Origin: Heterostelium multicystogenum
Lineage: Eukaryota > Evosea > Eumycetozoa > Acytosteliales > Acytosteliaceae
Length of the DNA stretch: 31,669 nucleotides
Assembly: GCA_003667245.1 (NCBI GenBank)
Contig: RCNN01000315.1
Coordinates: 1 to 31,669 of the forward strand
Reading direction: 5' to 3'
A program made the position numbers and the translations under genes. The notes below the pieces were generated by a model. That model made no database searches. It was given only the letters and a program-made list of their open reading frames with translations, and was not told the DNA's origin. Shown one piece after another: positions 21,142 through 30,812 of the stretch; position 1 is the stretch's first letter; each line of letters begins with the position of its first letter.

Positions 21142-22796
21142 ATGTTGAGTCCTAGGACAATATTACTATCTAGATATACTCATGTATACCCCAAGAAAGT
21201 TGGTAATACATTCAGATTTAATAATAGTAACAGCAGCTGTAGTTCCTCAAAAAAGGTGATTGCAACTGCTACTTCTGATTGGTCTAGTAAATTAAATATT
21301 AGATCCTATGCAAGTAGCAATGCCCAAAAACCAATACGTATTGGACAACCTACACATGAAACACATCCACATCTATTGCAAAAAGGTGAAGGTATGTATG
21401 TTATTTGTTAACCTTCGTTATAACTAAGTGGCTAAGCTAACTAACTTATGTAATAATAATTATTATTATTATAAAGTTATCAAAGGTATCCAATTGGATG
21501 AGTTTAAAGAGAGAAGAAGAAGATTAGCAAGTGCCTTGCCAATTGGATCGATTGCCATGATTTTCACTCCACCCGAGCCAATGATGTCATACGATATTCC
21601 TTATCATTTCAGACAACAAACCAACTTTTATTATTACACTGGACTCAATGAACCAGAGGCAATATTGGTCATTGAAAAGAACTCGGATATCGATTACAAA
21701 ACTACAATCTTCTTGAGGGAGAAGGTTGCACATCTCGAGATATGGGATGGTCCTCGATGTGGATCTGAGAACGTAACAAAGATATTTGGTGTCGACAATG
21801 TATGTTTAAGGCTTTTAGGATCTTATCAAATGACAACAACAACAACAATAACTAATAGTATGTTATTTACAACTTAAATAGGGATATACTTTGAATGAAA
21901 TCAATATACTTAAAGATATGATTAAGAGATATGGACAAAATGTGTTTTATGAATGTAGTGCAATGGGATCTATTGGAGAAGCTTGGCATCACTGAATACG
22001 TCAACATCGAAAGATTCTTACAACAATCGAGAATGGTCAAGTCGGAAGCAGAGATAGATATGATGAAGCAATCGGGTGATATTGCCGGTGATTCATTCAG
22101 AGATCTCATGAAGTACGTCAAGCCAAACATGAACGAACACGAGCTTGCTGCCTACTTTGAATTCTCAATCAAGAAGAGGGGTGCCCAAAGAATGTCTTAT
22201 CCACCCGTGGTTGCTGGTGGAAATAATGCAAATACTATCCACTATCTGGCCAATAACATGCCACTCAAAGATGGTGAGTTGTGTCTGGTCGACGCTGGTG
22301 CAGAGTACTGGGGATTCACAAGCGACATCACCAGAACTTTCCCAGTAAATGGAAAATTCACACAAGCACAGCGCGATATTTATGAAGCTGTTTTGGATGT
22401 AAACAAGAGATGTATCGAGCTTGTAGTCCCCGGTAACACAATCAACTCAATACATCGACAATCCGCAATAATGATTACCGAACACCTCCAGAGACTTGGA
22501 ATTTTGCCAGCCAACAAAGGAGACTGCTCCAAATACTATCCACATTGCATTGGTCACTATCTTGGAATGGATACCCATGATTGTAAAGATATTTCCTATG
22601 GTGAGACCCTCACCGAGGGTATGATCATTACCATCGAACCTGGCATCTATACGATGCCAACGATACAACTGTCGATGAGAAGTACCGTGGCATCGCCATA
22701 AGAGTGGAGGATGATGTCGCCATTAGAAATGGAAAGCCATTCGTTTTGACTTCAAATGCACCAAAAGAAATTAAAGATATCGAAGCATTGCACTGA
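21142..22796 (+). CDS. Mitochondrial-type Xaa-Pro aminopeptidase 3 / Icp55 (aminopeptidase P, M24B)
   Basis: Exons 21142-21391, 21477-21799 and 21882-22796; about 495 residues (human XPNPEP3 507). The first 55 residues are Arg/Ser-rich without acids until late and end near RSYASS, a likely mitochondrial presequence. The AMP_N domain holds MSYDIPYHFRQQTNFYYYTG. The pita-bread catalytic domain has YPPVVAGGNNANTIHYL. Its five metal ligands are two Asp in LVDAGAEYWGFTSDITRTF, His in CIGHYLGMDTHD, Glu in TIEPGIY and Glu in IRVEDDV. Family role: it removes an N-terminal residue next to proline, or trims destabilising residues after presequence cleavage in mitochondria. Two frame breaks: one base too many within about 21941-21967, and one missing near 22651 (TAT-AC-GAT). 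After the second, the proper C-terminus DEKYRGIAIRVEDD resumes. Confidence 0.95.
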
Positions 22797-24406
22797 ACTT
22801 CCAAAACAGTGTCATTCATACCCTAATTAGAGTTTCAGAGCATTAGAAATAGATTGAGTAGCTTATTTGAATACAAAAGCTGGATACCATCGATTTGAAT
22901 ATTTGTACGAATCTTTATATTTAGCCTTAAAGTTCATTCTGACTATCTGATAGTCATGATTAGATCCAAGAATTGTTTGAATACTCTCCCGCTACTAAAT
23001 CCTCTGCTCAGTTCGCAACCCCTACTAACACTATGCTCAAATGAGTTGTAAATAGAGTTGATGCGTTGTCCTGTGTGTTTCCAGGTCTTGAATAAGGATG
23101 AATATAGATATGTTGTAGTGTGATGATATAAATTGCTTTACCCTATTACCACAACATTCATTTTTTTGGTATTCAACCTCCAGCATATACTTAAATATAT
23201 ACTTATTACTTCAAAGATGTTCATTTTTATACAAACTAATCCAACGCTCTTTATTCATGAGCTTCTCACAAATTCACTCTATTAAGTATTGAGTACCAAG
23301 TTTCAATTCAATAGACTGATAGACATTGAGTGTTTTGTTGTTTTTTCTATTTTTTCATGTATATATTAATTAATACAATATAAATTTAACATTGCCATAT
23401 ATCTTAACATGAAACTATTTTTAATAGAATTAAGGAAGAAATTAGTCCATCTGTAAAATATGGATAACAAAGTTAGAATTGTTTGATCCTTTTAAGATAT
23501 CATATTTTAGAGAATTATTATGATAATTATTTGTTGATTAAGATTTTTATATTCTACCGCCCATCATCTCTACCAATAAAATTAGATAATTAAATTTAAT
23601 GATTCTTTTTCCTTTCTCAGCATCTCAATTATATAAATGCTTGTATCCAAACATTTCCACTTCCAACTCAAATACAATTTCCTAATTAATAGAATATTTA
23701 GAAAGTGAAGAAGAGGACACTTTGATAATTTTTCCATTAAGAACATTTGATGATACAATATTTTTAATTGTTAAATTGTGTTACTCCTCCTTTTTGTTTA
23801 ATTTCATCTCAAAATCATAATTTAATAGGAAATTATAGATAGATTTCATTACACTATTATTAAACAAAATCTCAATCTTCATCGACCAAACCCAATTCGA
23901 AACCATTAAATTGAACAATAACCTTTCAAAAAATACAAAATGGTATATTTATGTCATTATACATTTTTGTACTATTTTATTTTTTACTTTGGAACTCAAG
24001 AAAAATTAATGATAAAGAATAAAATGGAGCTTTTTAACACTTGAATTGGAAAGAATCAATCCTTGATTAACAAAGAGTGATTCTTTCAGAATCAGGAAAC
24101 TTTAACCACGTTTGTTTTGATGTTAAAATGGAAAAAATGAAAATCAAAAAATCAAAAAAATGCCAAAAATACTGAAAAAAATTAATAGTAACTTTCCAAA
24201 TGTTTTAGTATAAGAAGAAGTTTTCCAGTTCTATCCAAGTATATTCTTTTGAAAACTATATCAAATCCTAAATATATATATATTAAATATAGATATCTTG
24301 GATTTCATCCATTAAAATAACAATTATATATTCTTTGTAATACTAAATTACTTCAATTTATTTTATATATATCAATTTTATTTATTTCTTAATAATAATA
24401 ATAACA
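22797..24406. other. 1.6 kb intergenic region
   Basis: AT-rich with no supportable gene on either strand. The part 22960-23160 is less AT-rich but lacks an open frame. A 10-bp perfect hairpin lies at 24049-24087. ATGGTATATTT at 23940 resembles a start codon followed at once by a splice donor, but nothing downstream supports an exon. Confidence 0.5.
24049..24087. repeat. Inverted repeat (10-bp stem, 19-nt loop)
   Basis: GAAAGAATCA at 24049-24058 pairs perfectly with TGATTCTTTC at 24078-24087. A third copy of AGAATCA follows at 24088-24094. It lies about 320 bp upstream of the orphan membrane protein gene. It could be a hairpin RNA, a binding site or chance: one 10-bp stem is roughly what random sequence of this size would give. 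Confidence 0.6.
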
Positions 24407-25372
24407 ATGGGAAAATTTAATAAAATTAAAAACTGGTTATGTTTGAATAAACTCCTGGAGATTCACTTTGAATTCCAAAGAAACTGTTGTTGCCATTACA
24501 AATAACAAGACTGTGGAAATCAATGGTGTTGAAATTCCATCCATTTACAACAAGAACATGTTGCGTTTAGAGTTTGTCACGAAGACCACATGTTCTATGT
24601 TTGCGCTGGAAATGCCCTTCCATTCTTTTGGTATCAATACTCAATTGTATATGGACCAAATTAACATTACCAACGGAAGACAATATCACACCACCCCAAT
24701 TTTCGAGAGAAATTTCCTTGCTTGTATTTGTTTACTTATTCGGTATATTCTGTGGTTTCTGGACCCTGATCCCAGTTGCCGTGTATACTTTCCTTTATAT
24801 TTGTTTTTCAGACACCGTAATTATGTAATTGTGCAACTTCCATCTCAACTTCAAGAGTACCAAGGAGTTAGCGCCATTTCTCCAGTTCCCAATCAATTAA
24901 ACGAAAGACTTGTTGTCTACGGAACCAACAACCCAATAATGACCCATGTACTCTTGCCAATCGATGAAAAAACTCCAACAACTTCGTCAACCAACTTCAA
25001 AATTCAGTTGTTATTCAACCACCAATGCCCCAAACAACAACCTTTGTTTCTACCCCAGAGTCAATCACCATCCAACCATCTCAACAATCCCAACCATCTC
25101 AACCACAATCACAACAAATTTACAATATGGCTCCACAACAAAGCCAACCATCAGGATTGTACCCTACCTACCAAAATTTGTATTCCTATCCACCACAAAC
25201 CATAGGTCAAGTGTATCCACCATATATTCCACCAGTTGTATCACAACAACAACTTTCACAACAACAACAACAACAACCACTATTACCAACTCAACCAAAA
25301 ATCAGTTTAAACAAGTTTAACAGTATTTTTTTATGGGACCATTTGATAAAAATCAATTTGATTTCTAAATAA
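24407..25372 (+). CDS. Orphan membrane protein with Pro/Gln-rich tail
   Basis: About 321 residues when six one-base breaks are bridged: 24449-24451 (one long), 24573-24575 (one short), 24661-24662 (long), 24700-24703 (long), 24804-24808 (short), 24999-25002 (short). It starts MGKFNKIKNWLCLN. A soluble N-terminal part (ETVVAITNNKTVEINGVEIP, then HMFYVCAGNALPFFWYQYS) precedes a hydrophobic stretch of about 33 residues (SLLVFVYLFGIFCGFW then TLIPVAVYTFLYICFF). That is one long or two short membrane segments, near residues 100-135. Next come RHRNYVIVQLPSQLQEYQG, a Thr/Ser linker and a tail rich in Gln, Pro, Ser and Tyr with a Gln run. The stop is at 25370-25372, or 25366-25368 if the T run near 25325 is also off by one. 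I recognise no family. The frame reconstruction is by reading only, so the exact protein is less certain than its existence. Confidence 0.65.
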
Positions 25373-25408
25373 ATAAAGAAGTTACTTTTTTATTTTTTAA
25401 TTCCTACT

Positions 25409-26085
25409 ATGAAAACTGCAAACTATTTTAAATCTGAAAAAAACCATCTATCTGAGACCATTTCTATTTGAAGATGGAGAAATTCAAAGCAGTAAGAAGA
25501 AAGTTGAATATCAAGGAAGAACGATATACGAATGGGATCAAACTCTCGAAGAAGTCAATATATATATACAAGTACCTGAAGGCGTTACTTCAAAGATGAT
25601 TGCTTGTCAAATCACTTCAAATAAACTCATATTAGGTCTTAGAGGTAATCCTCCATTTATAGATGTATGTGAAGTCTTAAATGCAATACAATACAATACA
25701 AACAAGATAAAGAGATATTGATCTTAGTTTTAGTTGAATGTTTACACTGATAATCAATCAATGTTATCTAATCTTTGTTTTCCTATATATAACTAGGAAG
25801 AGTTCTTTAGTACAATAAAACAAAAAGATAGTTTTTGGACATTTGAAGATGGTGTGATAAATGTTATATTGCAAAAGATGGATAAAGGTTGAAACATGGT
25901 TCGCTGCATTGAAAGGACATAATAATCAGAATATAGGTGACGCCCACCTCAACGAAGAAGTAAAGAAATCAATGATGCTAGAGAGATTCCAAGAGGAAAA
26001 CCCAGGATTTGACTTTTCATCAGCAGAGTTCAACGGACAAGCACCAGATCCTCGAACATTTATGAAGGACTTGAGGAAATTCTAG
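25409..26085 (+). CDS. NudC domain-containing protein 2 (NUDCD2-like, CS domain)
   Basis: Exons 25409-25664 and 25797-26085; about 180 residues (human NUDCD2 157). The CS/p23-like domain starts at YEWDQTLEEVNIYIQVPEG. It contains LILGLRGNPPFID, SFWTFEDGVINVILQK and WFAAL. The C-terminal signature ERFQEENPGFDFSSAEFNG is diagnostic of NUDCD2. Family role: Hsp90-associated cochaperone for beta-propeller and LIS1-pathway clients, cytosolic. Two frame breaks: A7 at 25437-25443 and TT at 25889-25890, each one base too many. The proposed start MKTANYF lies only 36 bp after the upstream stop. That is short for a promoter, so a longer or different 5' end is possible. The extra 20-25 residues at the N-terminus have no counterpart I recognise. 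Confidence 0.9.
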
Positions 26086-26391
26086 TTTCAATCATCCATA
26101 AACTAAAAATAATAAATCAAATGTAGATAGTAGATAGTCATAGAGTGTTTATAGATGGGAGAGTATTTATAGATGGTTAGTTTATTTATTAATTAATAAA
26201 TTAACTTAATTTATTAAGTAAGTAAATCTTTATCTATACATATAAAGGAGAGAGATCTATGGGCATAATAAGTGATGAAAGAATGTGTACAAAAAGAAAA
26301 AAAGATATCTTAAAGCTGATTGGTTATGATGTGTAAATACAATAGATTATAAGTTGTAAGCTGTTATATTATATAATATATGAATGTATAT
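26086..26391. other. Intergenic region between convergent NUDCD2 and VPS55
   Basis: 306 bp of AT-rich 3'-flanking DNA shared by two convergent genes. AATAAA occurs shortly after the NUDCD2 stop (about 26110). Nothing else was recognised. Confidence 0.5.
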
Positions 26392-27225
26392 TTAATTCCA
26401 TCCATCTTCTTCATCTTTCTTGTGGAAATAAGCCATGAAAGCAATCAATGTTGCGTAAACAGTGACACCACCTGCAATAGCAAAAATCCTAATGATTCAT
26501 ATGTAATCTAAATTGAGAATATAATTAGCTGTAAGTTCATTTAAAGTACCATTGAGTCGTTGTACTTACAACAGGCTGAGTGTGCCATGATGGCTGGAAT
26601 AGCAAATCCACTAATAACAAAAAATCCTGTCAAAAACATTCCTAAATCTGTTAAATTTACTGTAAGATTGATTTGATTGATTAGTGGCTGTCGATAATAG
26701 TCCTAAGGATTGGTTCATTCATACCCCTGATTCACTCGAGAAAGCATCTCTATTTTTACATATTAAATTGGGGAATGGTGCTAAGAAATATGAACCAACT
26801 ACAATGATTGGCCATCCTGAATGTGAAAATACACATGCCAATATATTCATCAAAAGTCCTACTGCAAATGCACAGGAGAAGCCAATAATACTAAATCAAT
26901 TTACAATTATATTTGTTAATCTAACTTATCTATCATTGAACTATTACATAGAATCTAGACTAATCTTTGACCAAATCAAACAGTTGTATTCATTCATTCA
27001 ACTATTATCTGAAGAATAATCTATCATCTATCTTTACATATATATAGACATTATAATATTTACACTAGAGCATTTGATTTAAAACATTGTTAGATTTGAA
27101 CAAACTTAAGCAATCAATCTATATTAATAGATCCTAGATAGATTAGATAGAAAGATAGATATCTATAAATCTGATCTACAAATAGACATTTAATAAACAA
27201 ACATACCTTTAATATCATGAGCCAT
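26392..27225 (-). CDS. vps55: VPS55/LEPROT-family endosomal sorting protein
   Basis: Four exons on the minus strand: 27207-27225, 26725-26890, 26570-26659, 26392-26488 (or to 26471). About 124 residues, small like yeast Vps55 and human LEPROT. Exon 1 codes MAHDIK. Exon 2 carries IIGFSCAFAVGLLMNILAC, SGWPIIVVGSYFLAPFPN and a hydrophilic KNRDAFSSES loop. Exon 3 has LGMFLTGFFVISGFAIPAIM, as in the family. Exon 4 has VTVYATLIAFMAYFHKKDEE. This gives four hydrophobic segments in the family arrangement. Known role: late endosome to vacuole traffic with Vps68; LEPROT also lowers receptor display at the surface. The three junctions do not join in phase exactly: each seems one base short, for example within GGGG at 26724-26727. 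Homopolymer loss or a different splice choice would explain this. The gene assignment is firmer than the boundaries. Confidence 0.85.
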
Positions 27226-27381
27226 GGCTTTAATATAATATAATACTTTAGTTTTTAATGTAGTTTATAATAAGCTTACAAAACTTGACCGACTGTATTG
27301 TTAATTGATTGACTAATTTGCTAATTTAAATTTGTATTATAATATAAAAAACAAAAATATTAAATTAAATATATTATATTA

Positions 27382-27404
27382 AACACACACATACACACAC
27401 ACAC
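27382..27404. repeat. (CA)n microsatellite
   Basis: An interrupted run of CA dinucleotides (ACACACACATACACACACAC) in the 5' flank of VPS55. Confidence 0.85.
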
Positions 27405-27599
27405 CAAATATAACACTAATAAACAATTAATTGAAAAAAAGATTTATAAAATAAATTATGATATACACTACTATTGATGTGTTTTATAATTTATTTGTTT
27501 GTTCAAAAGCCTACAACAACAAGGTATTTTGTTGTAGTTGATTCAAGTCACAATAAATTATAAAAATTGCAAAAATAAAAAAAAGTCTTGAATAAACAG

Positions 27600-28100
27600 G
27601 AAAGTGATGTTAACTTTTATTTAAGGATGCATCACAAAAAAAGCAACCAAGTTGACATCGCCTGAAGTGAAGTACATTACCACTTTTTAATGTTTGTGAT
27701 TGAAGGTAGAAGAGAAGTTATTTGGCTTCCTTTCTTTGGTTTGAAGTTGGGTACTTTTGAGCTTAGCCAACTTTCTCTTCCTTTGGAGAATCACTATCCA
27801 CAAAGTCAAGGAGAGGAAAAGTTCAATCCATACTACTCTTTGAAAAGTCCAGGAGAATTCAACTGAAAGAGAGTCTGGACTTCAGAGAATGAAGAGACGA
27901 TCATGTTTGATCCTGTTTATTTTAGTAGCTCTGCGTCCTCTAATTAATAGAGAGGAAAGACAGCCATTATCGCTTCTCTATCGGTCTATATTGTCCTTCA
28001 TGTTGGGCGGCAAACTGTCTATCATCCTCTTGTAACAGACATTGATTATGGATTTCATACATTCTCTATTAACTTGAAGAAAATGATTGGTAATCCTCAT
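27600..28100. other. Candidate structured non-coding RNA locus (unassigned)
   Basis: A roughly 500-bp island of more balanced base composition between two AT-rich promoters, without an open frame. Three hairpins lie close together: AAGTCCAG/CTGGACTT (27845-27852 with 27875-27882), GATCA-TGTT-TGATC (27899-27912) and CCTCT/AGAGG (27937-27941 with 27951-27955). Individually each could be chance. No class (SRP, RNase P, snRNA, class I RNA) is recognised and the strand is unknown. Confidence 0.25.
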
Positions 28101-28547
28101 TTTAATCTATATTTTTATTGGGTAAACTACCAGATTAAATAAAATAAAGTTCCTCCATCAGACACTATATTCATTTAACATTCCATATCTATTATGATGA
28201 TTGGTAAACAACATTCACACTACACACACCAAAAAAAAATTGCTAAACATTTGTGAATGATGGTCTCATTAAGGCAAAAACTCTAATTCTCTAGGCTGGA
28301 TGATTAAATTATTAATCACCTTTTTACACAAATAGTATTGTTGTGCTTATTTGTATAAAGATTTTCAACTTATTTTTAATTAAAAATAGAGACACTTTAC
28401 ATTCGTTCGTTTTTTTGTTTTTGTATTTTCTTTTATTTTTATTAAATTCGAATTTAGTTTGATTAAAAAGAGAAACAAAGTAGTATTATATCATTTACAA
28501 TAGTAATAGTAATAATAATAAGGTGTTAATACATTAACAGATATACA

Positions 28548-29222
28548 ATGAGTGATAATAATAAGAAAGCAGTACATCCATTGTCTAGAAAGGCAAAGAA
28601 GATCACTAAAGCTGGTTTCAGAGTGGTCAGAAAAGAGAAACAAGTCACATTGAAAAAATAAAGAACAAACTGTATTATGTATGAAATCAATGATCACTAT
28701 TGACTAGATTGCATTGTATTGATTCTATAGAATCCCAACTGGTGATCTTTGTCACTAACTCTCATTTCATGTTTTGATTATAAATGAAACACCTATAATA
28801 GATCAAAAAATTAAATTTTTCCAAGACAAGATCAAAGAGACACCAAAGAAATGCTATACACCAAGAGAATTGGCAAGATGGATTGAAGAATATATCTGTA
28901 GAAACGACGACAAGCTTGTTAGTGAAGAGGAATTGAAGAAAAAAGTCAATCGCTCAAATACCGCCGATCTTTTAAACTCCTTGAAATCAGACGGATTGAA
29001 GCAATTCAATACCGATGGTTATTGTATGTATCACACCCTCTACGCTAACAACCAACAGCAATAGTCGTAGTTAGTAGTGGGACTGGCAACCACAGAGTAT
29101 TAACGCTACATTCTAAATCCACAGTGATTCCAGATTTAACAAAGATAAACAATGTCAGATGGCTTAACGATTGGGAAGGAAACATGCAGATAATACATCA
29201 ATTACAAGATGAAGAAGTTTAA
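28548..29222 (+). CDS. tma16: TMA16-like translation machinery-associated protein
   Basis: Exons 28548-28678, 28802-29023 and 29125-29222; about 149 residues. The signature HPLSRKAKKITKAGFRVVRK at the N-terminus matches the TMA16 family (HPxSRKA). Exon 2 has YQKIKFFQDKIKETPKKCYT and RELARWIEEYICRNDDKL, the family's helical core. Exon 3 gives IPDLTKINNVRWLNDWEGNM, the conserved C-terminal motif. Yeast Tma16 binds nuclear pre-60S ribosomal particles, so a role in late large-subunit assembly is expected. The A6 run at 28653-28658 has one base too many, and corrected reading continues past an apparent early stop. The stop at 29220 follows TTTAAA. Beyond it, coding-like Ser/Thr/Gln sequence persists to about 29360, so the true C-terminus may be longer if that run is also miscounted. 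Confidence 0.92.
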
Positions 29223-30251
29223 ATCAATCGAGGAAAAGACGACGAGTCAATACCAGCAGGATCAACACCATCAACAGAAGAATCAAAGTCAATCAGAACA
29301 CAATTTAGAAACACCAGCTACATCCAAACCCATTCGCCAGTTTATCTAGTTTAGGAACACCAATCAAATTCCACACCCACAACAAACAATAAAGCCATCC
29401 TTCATGCATTCACTCTATTTCAGTAACGTTATTCGTCTTGCTTTATTAAAGTAACGTATTTTCAATTGTTTTTTTTTGAATTTTTTTTAATTTTTTTTTT
29501 GAATTTTTTCATAATTTTTTCATTGAGTTCTGGACTCACCATAGAGTACGCTTTTCAAAATTTTTTTAAAGTCATTCATCAATAGAGAATCAACGTGATT
29601 TTAAGTGGATTAGTATGTGATCGTTTTTTATATCAATTATTCAAATTTAAATAATAATAATAATAATAATCAAAGTAACTAAGTTAAGAATAATCATCTA
29701 AAAATATTAGAAAGTGAATTGCGTTTTGTTCAAATAGTCGTTCATCTATCTTTCTACTATTTATCTAGAAATACAATAATTATCTTTCTTCTGTCTTTCT
29801 CCATGTTATAATACAGATTTTCAGATTTGGATTCACATTTAGTTTTAGAAAAAAAATGATACAGATAGATTATCGATTTTCAGGAATCTACACAAACGAA
29901 CAATGATACAACCAAGAAAGAATGAAAAAAATATAGAAAATCAAATATAACATCATTGTCAAAGAATCAATTGAAACAACAGCAGATAGTACAATTTAAG
30001 ATTTATCAGCTCAAAATATTATTATCCCAGATAAAAATCTACCACAAAAAATACAAGTTTCTGTGTTTCTTTATAACAAACCTATACTCTTTCGCTATCT
30101 ATTTATTTTTCTATTACTACACTGTGTTTGTCAAAAATGAACTTAAAAACAACTTCTAGATATCTATTCTTAGTTGCTTTTTAACAATAACAACAATCAA
30201 TTTAAACAAAACAAAGAGAACCTAATTTACTATGTTTCTTTGTAAAGAATA
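29223..30251. other. Intergenic region upstream of eL28
   Basis: The first 140 bp may be a continuation of TMA16. The rest is AT-rich with T runs (29460-29530) and an (AAT)n stretch at 29650-29670. A short open stretch at 29956-30159 codes only Lys/Ile/Phe/Tyr-rich sequence and is not supported. The last 70 bp (ACAATAACAACAATCAAT) is typical dictyostelid 5' leader sequence. Confidence 0.5.
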
Positions 30252-30675
30252 ATGTCATCAGAGCTCATTTGGAACATCGTCAGAGGTAACAACGCTTTCA
30301 AGCTTACCAGAGGAAAGACCACTTTCTCATGCGAAGCTGGTAACCTCCGTAACAAGCACAGCTCAAAGTACTCTGGTTTGGCCCGTCGTAAGGTCGTCGA
30401 TGTCAACGTCACCGCCGCTGGTGCCATCGAGTTGTCTGCCAAGCGTACCAAGAAGGCCGCCAACCCAGCCACCCGCTTTCGGTACTGTCCAATTGTCAAA
30501 GAAGAACTACCGTTCATCCGCCAAGGCCATCCGTACCCTCACCACCGGTTACGCCCCAGAGCTCCGTGCTGCTGCCCTCGCCCGTTTCCACCGTCTCTCC
30601 AAGACTGCCAAGGCTGCCAACATGTTGAAGGCTCGTGCTGCCAAGAAGGCTGCCAAGACTGCCGCCGCCAACTAA
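30252..30675 (+). CDS. rpl28: 60S ribosomal protein eL28
   Basis: Single exon of about 140 residues (human 137). It begins SSELIWNIVRGNNAFKLTRG, followed by FSCEAGNLRNKHSSKYSGLA and RRKVVDV, as in eL28. The second half has FGTVQLSKKNYRSSAKAIRT and an Ala/Lys-rich C-terminus (ARAAKKAAKTAAAN). Codons are strongly biased to C-ending forms (CGT, AAG, ACC, GCC), unlike neighbours, as expected for very high expression. One extra C in CCC at 30472-30474 splits the frame; without it the halves join as ATAFGTVQ. A functional ribosomal protein gene would not carry this break, which supports a sequencing origin. AATAAA at 30708-30713 is the likely poly(A) signal. It is convergent with profilin. Confidence 0.96.
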
Positions 30676-30812
30676 ACTAAGCGTCTGCAATTTTAGTAGT
30701 TTCCAAAAATAAATTTAAAATCCATTTTTAAAATCAAAGTACAAGCAACCCGACTTTTGACATTTAATATACTACAACTACACAGTTGTTGGCACTATCA
30801 TCTTTATTTTTT

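Larger units (their letters stand above)
27226..28547. other. 1.3 kb divergent intergenic region, VPS55 and TMA16
   Basis: The VPS55-proximal part is very AT-rich with a CA microsatellite (27382-27404). The middle (27600-28100) is markedly less AT-rich, has no open frame above about 60 codons, and holds three neighbouring hairpins (see separate entry). The last 250 bp before TMA16 are AT-rich with T runs and an AATAAT stretch, probably its promoter and leader. Confidence 0.5.

Noticed and set aside
26684..27019. Plus-strand 111-codon frame
   Set aside because: It is antisense to VPS55 exon 2, whose hydrophobic family motifs are clear on the minus strand.
27840..27960. RNase P RNA (AAAGTCC resembling conserved region I)
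   Set aside because: Only a few bases match, and neither the ACAGNRA-type region nor the pairing that closes the core could be found.
28491..28697. Minus-strand frame rich in Phe/Leu/Ser
   Set aside because: It is antisense to the first exon of TMA16, which has the diagnostic HPLSRKA motif.
29956..30159. 67-codon frame, possible small membrane protein
   Set aside because: Its composition (Lys, Ile, Phe, Tyr, Asn) is what AT-rich non-coding DNA gives by chance; there is no conserved motif.
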